Assembly (NCBI GenBank): GCA_947500545.1
Contig: CANMSO010000006.1
Location: 124,001-188,000, forward strand
Origin: an uncultured Aquimarina sp.
GTDB taxonomy: Bacteria; Bacteroidota; Bacteroidia; Flavobacteriales; Flavobacteriaceae
Direction: 5' to 3'
DNA: 64,000 nt
Shown: in pieces, positions 60,269 through 64,000 of the stretch
How the letters are laid out: the number at the start of each line of letters is the position of its first letter
How positions within the stretch are numbered: position 1 is the first letter of the stretch
Notes under the pieces: model-generated
Told to the model about the DNA's origin: nothing
Databases searched by the model: none
The model's input: the letters and a program-made list of their open reading frames with translations, nothing else
Program-made: the position numbers and the translations under genes

Positions 60269-62605
60269 ATGAAAACAAAAGCACTTTATTACATTCTTAT
60301 TTGTGTATCTCTATACTCTTGTAATAACACTGTCGAAAAAAAAACCGTAAAGACAATTGACTCAGTCGATGCCTTTAATGAAGCGGTACAAAATTCAAAA
60401 CCTGGGGATTCTATAATATTAGCAAAGGGTATTTGGAAAGACGCTGAATTATTATTTGAGGCTAAAGGAACCAAAGACCAGCCTATTACCTTAACAGTAG
60501 AAAAAAAAGGGAAAACTACCTTGGAGGGGGCTTCTTACTTACGTATAGCAGGTGAACATTTAATAATAAGTGGTTTGGTGTTTAAAAATGGCTTCACCCC
60601 TACCTCTGAAGTCATTTCTTTCAAGAAAGACAAAAATAATTTTGCTTCAAATTGTCGCTTGACCGAATGTGTAATTGACAATTATAGTAATCCCGAACGT
60701 AGAGAACAAGATTATTGGATAGGCATTTATGGAAGAAACAATCGTATTGATCACAACCATATTGAAGGAAAAAGTAATCTGGGTGTAACTATGGCCGTTC
60801 GATTAAATTCTGAGTACTTCATAGAAAATCATCATCAGATCGACCATAACTATTTTGGCCCAAGACATACTTTGGGATCAAACGGAGGAGAAACACTTCG
60901 GATAGGAACTAGTCATCATTCTTTAAGCAATTCTAATACAATTGTCGAATATAATTACTTCGACCGTTGTGGTGGTGAACTAGAAATAATCTCAAATAAA
61001 TCATGCCAAAATACATTTCGGAATAATGTGTTTTATGAGTGCAGGGGGACATTGACCATGCGTCACGGTAATGAAACCAATGTAAACAACAATGTATTTA
61101 TAGGTAATGGAGTGCCTAGTACAGGTGGTATTCGAGTGATCAATGGAAAACAGACTGTAGAAAACAACTACGCTATTGGGTTAACTGGATATCGTTTTGG
61201 CGGGGCATTAGTAGTAATGAACGGGGTCCCTAATTCACCTCTTAATCGCTATTTTCAAGTATCTGATGCAAAAATTAAGAATAATACATTTATCGATTGT
61301 GATTATATCCAGTTATGTGCCGGGAGCGATGCTGAAAGAAGTGCAACACCAGTGAATTCTGTAATGCAAAACAATATCTTTTATAATGAAAATAAGGATA
61401 ATTCTTTTACCGTTTATGATGATATTAGTGGAATAAATTTTAGTGACAACATTATAAGTCCGAATACAACTCCTATAACCAATATTGGGTTTTCAGCCAA
61501 GAAACTGAACTTCAAAAAAGGTGCTAATGGGTTACTGGTTCCAAATGAAGTTACTGAAAATATTGGCGCTTTAATTAAAGAGGATATTCCTACAAAAGAA
61601 TCTACGGGAGCTTCGTGGTACACTAAAAAAGATAAAACCGTCAATTTCAACTCTGGAAGAACAATACAAATAGGACCTGGAATTAATACTTTGTTCAATG
61701 CCATTACAAATTCGGCCCCAGGGGACATTATTGAATTAACTTCTTCTTATGGATATTTAGTGACTAAAACCATAAATATAAACCATCCCATTACGATTAA
61801 ATCATTTGCAGAAAAATCAACAATTACTTTCGAAAAGAAATCCCTTTTTGATATTCAGAACGGAGGAAGCTTACAACTTAAAGGGCTGATTTTTGATGGA
61901 AAAGAAGCACCTGATTATTCTGGAAATGCCGTTATCAGAACCAGTAAATATTCAATGAATAAAAACTATAAATTACTTATTGATAATTGTGATTTCAAAA
62001 ATCTAGACATTAATCATTCATATGATGTAGTGAAAGTATTTAAAAACACTATGGCAGATATGATTCGCATAGAAAATTCAACTTTCAAAAACATATCAGG
62101 CAACGTGCTTTCATTAGATAAAGAAATTGGAGAAAATGGAATTTTTAATGCTGAATTCGTAACCTTGAGAAACAACATTTTTTCAGATATCCAAGGAGCA
62201 TTATTGAACTTAGTTCGAGACGGTCGTGATGAAAGTACATTTGGACCATTCTTAACCTTTGATCACAATGTTGTTGATAATGTAGGCCATGGAAAAAGAA
62301 ATAAAAATAAAAAAGCTATTTCCCTGATTGGAGTACAAAATGCAGTAATCAAAAATAGCATTTTCTATAATAGTATGGGGATTCAAATGCATCTGGTAGT
62401 AGGAGGGCCAATAGCTAAAATACACAACATGAATTTCTTTGGGTCAGAAAAGGCAATTGTAACTGGAGATCAAAAATATGAGATAAAGAATATTTGGTCT
62501 CTAGACCCTAAATTTAAAAATAAAAACACATATCAACTTAGATCCGATTCTCCTATGAATGGAAAAGGAGATGATAATCTAAGCTTAGGAGTAATTACTG
62601 AATAA
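60269..62605 (+). CDS. PL6-family alginate lyase, lipoprotein
   Basis: 778 residues. Lipoprotein signal with lipobox 'SLYSCNN' (Cys18). Two right-handed beta-helix modules: N-terminal catalytic about 25-420 and C-terminal about 445-770. Catalytic Lys244 ('IISNKSCQN') and Arg265 ('LTMRHGN') have a 21-residue spacing, as do Lys220 and Arg241 in AlyGC; 'GGETLRIGTSHHS' is the neighbouring family motif. The two-domain size matches AlyGC-type exo-lyases acting on guluronate-rich ends, but mode of action is inferred. PL17 begins 2 bases after the stop. Confidence 0.92.
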   Translation: MKTKALYYILICVSLYSCNNTVEKKTVKTIDSVDAFNEAVQNSKPGDSIILAKGIWKDAELLFEAKGTKDQPITLTVEKKGKTTLEGASYLRIAGEHLIISGLVFKNGFTPTSEVISFKKDKNNFASNCRLTECVIDNYSNPERREQDYWIGIYGRNNRIDHNHIEGKSNLGVTMAVRLNSEYFIENHHQIDHNYFGPRHTLGSNGGETLRIGTSHHSLSNSNTIVEYNYFDRCGGELEIISNKSCQNTFRNNVFYECRGTLTMRHGNETNVNNNVFIGNGVPSTGGIRVINGKQTVENNYAIGLTGYRFGGALVVMNGVPNSPLNRYFQVSDAKIKNNTFIDCDYIQLCAGSDAERSATPVNSVMQNNIFYNENKDNSFTVYDDISGINFSDNIISPNTTPITNIGFSAKKLNFKKGANGLLVPNEVTENIGALIKEDIPTKESTGASWYTKKDKTVNFNSGRTIQIGPGINTLFNAITNSAPGDIIELTSSYGYLVTKTININHPITIKSFAEKSTITFEKKSLFDIQNGGSLQLKGLIFDGKEAPDYSGNAVIRTSKYSMNKNYKLLIDNCDFKNLDINHSYDVVKVFKNTMADMIRIENSTFKNISGNVLSLDKEIGENGIFNAEFVTLRNNIFSDIQGALLNLVRDGRDESTFGPFLTFDHNVVDNVGHGKRNKNKKAISLIGVQNAVIKNSIFYNSMGIQMHLVVGGPIAKIHNMNFFGSEKAIVTGDQKYEIKNIWSLDPKFKNKNTYQLRSDSPMNGKGDDNLSLGVITE

Positions 62606-62607
62606 TT

Positions 62608-64000
62608 ATGCTCAGCCAATTAAAATTTAAGTCAAACAACCTATTGAAACAATTTCTTATTGTTTTGGTTTTTGTTTTCTGTTCAAATATTTTTTCACAA
62701 GAACATCCCAATCTAATTTTAACCAAAAAAGGAGTTGAAAATATTCGAAAACAATTAGGAAGCATACCCATTTTTGATAAAACGCTAGCCGAAACAAAAA
62801 AAGAAATTGATATCGAAATGACTACGGGGGTTCATGTCCCAATTCCAAAAGATATGGCTGGTGGTTATACACATGACAGACATAAAAAAAATTGGTTAAC
62901 TCTTCAAAAAGCTGGGGTGCTGTATCAACTCTTGGAAGAAGAAAAATATGCTAGTTATGTACATGATGTCCTGAAAGCCTATGCAGAAATATACCCAAAA
63001 CTCCCCTTACATCCACAAACAAGATCTTATGCCAGAGGAAAGATATTTTGGCAATGCTTAAACGATTCTAATTGGTTAGTATATGTAAGTCAAGCCTATG
63101 ATTGTATTTATGAATACCTATCCAAGAAAGAGCGAGACCATCTAGAAAAAAACTTGTTTATTCCCTACGCAAATTTCCTTTCAGAAGAAAGCCCCCAGTT
63201 TTTTAATCGAATTCACAATCACAGTACCTGGGGAAATGTAGCCGTAGGTATGATTGGTCTTGTAATGGACAACGAAGAATTAATAAACAGGGCATTATAT
63301 GGGTTAAAGAGTGACAAGATCGACCCTAATCAAAAAGATAATGATGGAGGTTTTATTAAACCAAAAGGTCAGAAAACAGGATTCTTAGCAAACCTTGATG
63401 AACCATTTTCACCAGACGGTTACTATACAGAGGGCCCATATTATCAACGATATGCAATGTATCCTTTTATGATATTTGCAGAAGCATTACAGAACACAAA
63501 ACCAGAGTTAAAAATCTTTGAATATAAAGACGACGTGCTAATTAAAGCCGTATATGCATTATTAAATTTAACAGATTCAGATGGAGAATTTTTCCCTCTT
63601 AATGATGGACAAAAAGGAATGTCATACTATTCACGAGAATTAATTTCAGCAGTAAACATTGCTTACCATTTTGGTGGAAACGACACTTCTCTATTGAGCA
63701 TAGCCAAGAAACAAAACAAAGTACAATTAGATGATACAGGATTAGCGATTGCTTTAGGGCTTATGCAAAATAAGGCAACTCCATTCAAAAAAAAATCAGT
63801 TGAGCTCAAAGATGGGTCTGATGGTTCTGAAGGTGGCGTAGGTATCTTGCACTCAAAAGATTCAGGCTTAAGTTTAGTAATGAAATATACTGCACAAGGG
63901 TTAAGTCATGGGCATTATGACAAACTATCTTTTTCTTATTACAATAATGGTGATGAAATTTTACAAGATTATGGATTGGCAAGATTTGTAAATATTGAAC
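62608..64000 (+). CDS. PL17-family alginate lyase (3' end outside window)
   Basis: 464 codons are visible and the frame is still open at the window end. Signal peptide about 1-30 ('VLVFVFCSNIFSQ'). Alginate-lyase alpha/alpha domain followed by the start of the heparinase II/III-like beta domain. Catalytic motifs of PL17 are in place: Asn204-His205 in 'NRIHNHSTWGN', Tyr in 'FSPDGYYTEGPYYQ' and His in 'GLSHGHYDKLSF'. Family members are exo-oligoalginate lyases that yield the unsaturated monouronate. It starts 2 bases after PL6, so both form one operon under the GntR operators. Confidence 0.93.
   Translation, partial: MLSQLKFKSNNLLKQFLIVLVFVFCSNIFSQEHPNLILTKKGVENIRKQLGSIPIFDKTLAETKKEIDIEMTTGVHVPIPKDMAGGYTHDRHKKNWLTLQKAGVLYQLLEEEKYASYVHDVLKAYAEIYPKLPLHPQTRSYARGKIFWQCLNDSNWLVYVSQAYDCIYEYLSKKERDHLEKNLFIPYANFLSEESPQFFNRIHNHSTWGNVAVGMIGLVMDNEELINRALYGLKSDKIDPNQKDNDGGFIKPKGQKTGFLANLDEPFSPDGYYTEGPYYQRYAMYPFMIFAEALQNTKPELKIFEYKDDVLIKAVYALLNLTDSDGEFFPLNDGQKGMSYYSRELISAVNIAYHFGGNDTSLLSIAKKQNKVQLDDTGLAIALGLMQNKATPFKKKSVELKDGSDGSEGGVGILHSKDSGLSLVMKYTAQGLSHGHYDKLSFSYYNNGDEILQDYGLARFVNIE

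Overview
The window is AT-rich, gene-dense DNA from a member of the Bacteroidota, most probably a marine Flavobacteriaceae (an Aquimarina-like alginate degrader is my best guess). The reasons are TonB-dependent receptors with a carboxypeptidase-regulatory-like N-terminus, HmuY and DUF4199 families, receiver-only response regulators, an ArgF'-type arginine cluster, several promoters resembling TTTG-N18/20-TAnnTTTG, and a polysaccharide locus with PL7, PL6 and PL17 alginate lyases. No rRNA, tRNA, CRISPR array, prophage or complete insertion sequence was seen.

Layout. 1-1.9 kb: end of a TonB receptor, an HmuY-like haem-binding lipoprotein and a DoxX-like membrane protein, read as haem uptake. 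2-8 kb (minus strand): a TonB-dependent receptor overlapping by 4 bp a YfiR-domain sensor kinase, preceded by two receiver-only response regulators; this looks like an outer-membrane sensing cassette. 8.3-14.4 kb: an acyltransferase, a YdjM-like membrane protein, a LysE exporter and a cNMP/CBS/DUF294 protein coupled to a DEDDh exonuclease. 14.5-18 kb: a three-gene biotin-dependent acyl-CoA carboxylase operon. 18-33 kb: accessory-type DNA with an ABC-F ATPase, a MarR-SDR-DoxX operon with palindromic operators, a lone TIR protein, a ThuA protein, two related M23 peptidases, a yeast-type cytosine deaminase, DinB-like proteins and two gene remnants.

33-42.6 kb (minus): a roughly 9.5-kb acetate operon: porin, DUF4212 and symporter, a small DUF3311-like protein, an SSS-STAC histidine kinase, a receiver-only regulator, acetyl-CoA synthetase and a DinB protein. 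Next to its promoter sits a single-gene InsA-like (IS1-type zinc ribbon plus helix-turn-helix) protein surrounded by repeated AT-rich motifs. 43-45 kb: a Tat-signal sugar isomerase-like protein and a PfkB kinase.

45-56 kb (minus): an arginine/proline operon, GNAT-argG-argC-proC-argD-proA-proB-argF'-argB-argE-argH, closed by a strong terminator. Its first gene is a good candidate for the missing N-acyl-glutamate synthase. 56.6-64 kb: an alginate locus with two convergent secreted PL7 lyases (one with an F5/8C domain), a FadR-type GntR regulator, a PL6 lyase and a PL17 lyase that runs off the window. TTGG-N4-CCAA palindromes lie in front of four of the five genes, and in front of PL6 they overlap a consensus promoter, so the GntR protein probably controls the locus and itself.
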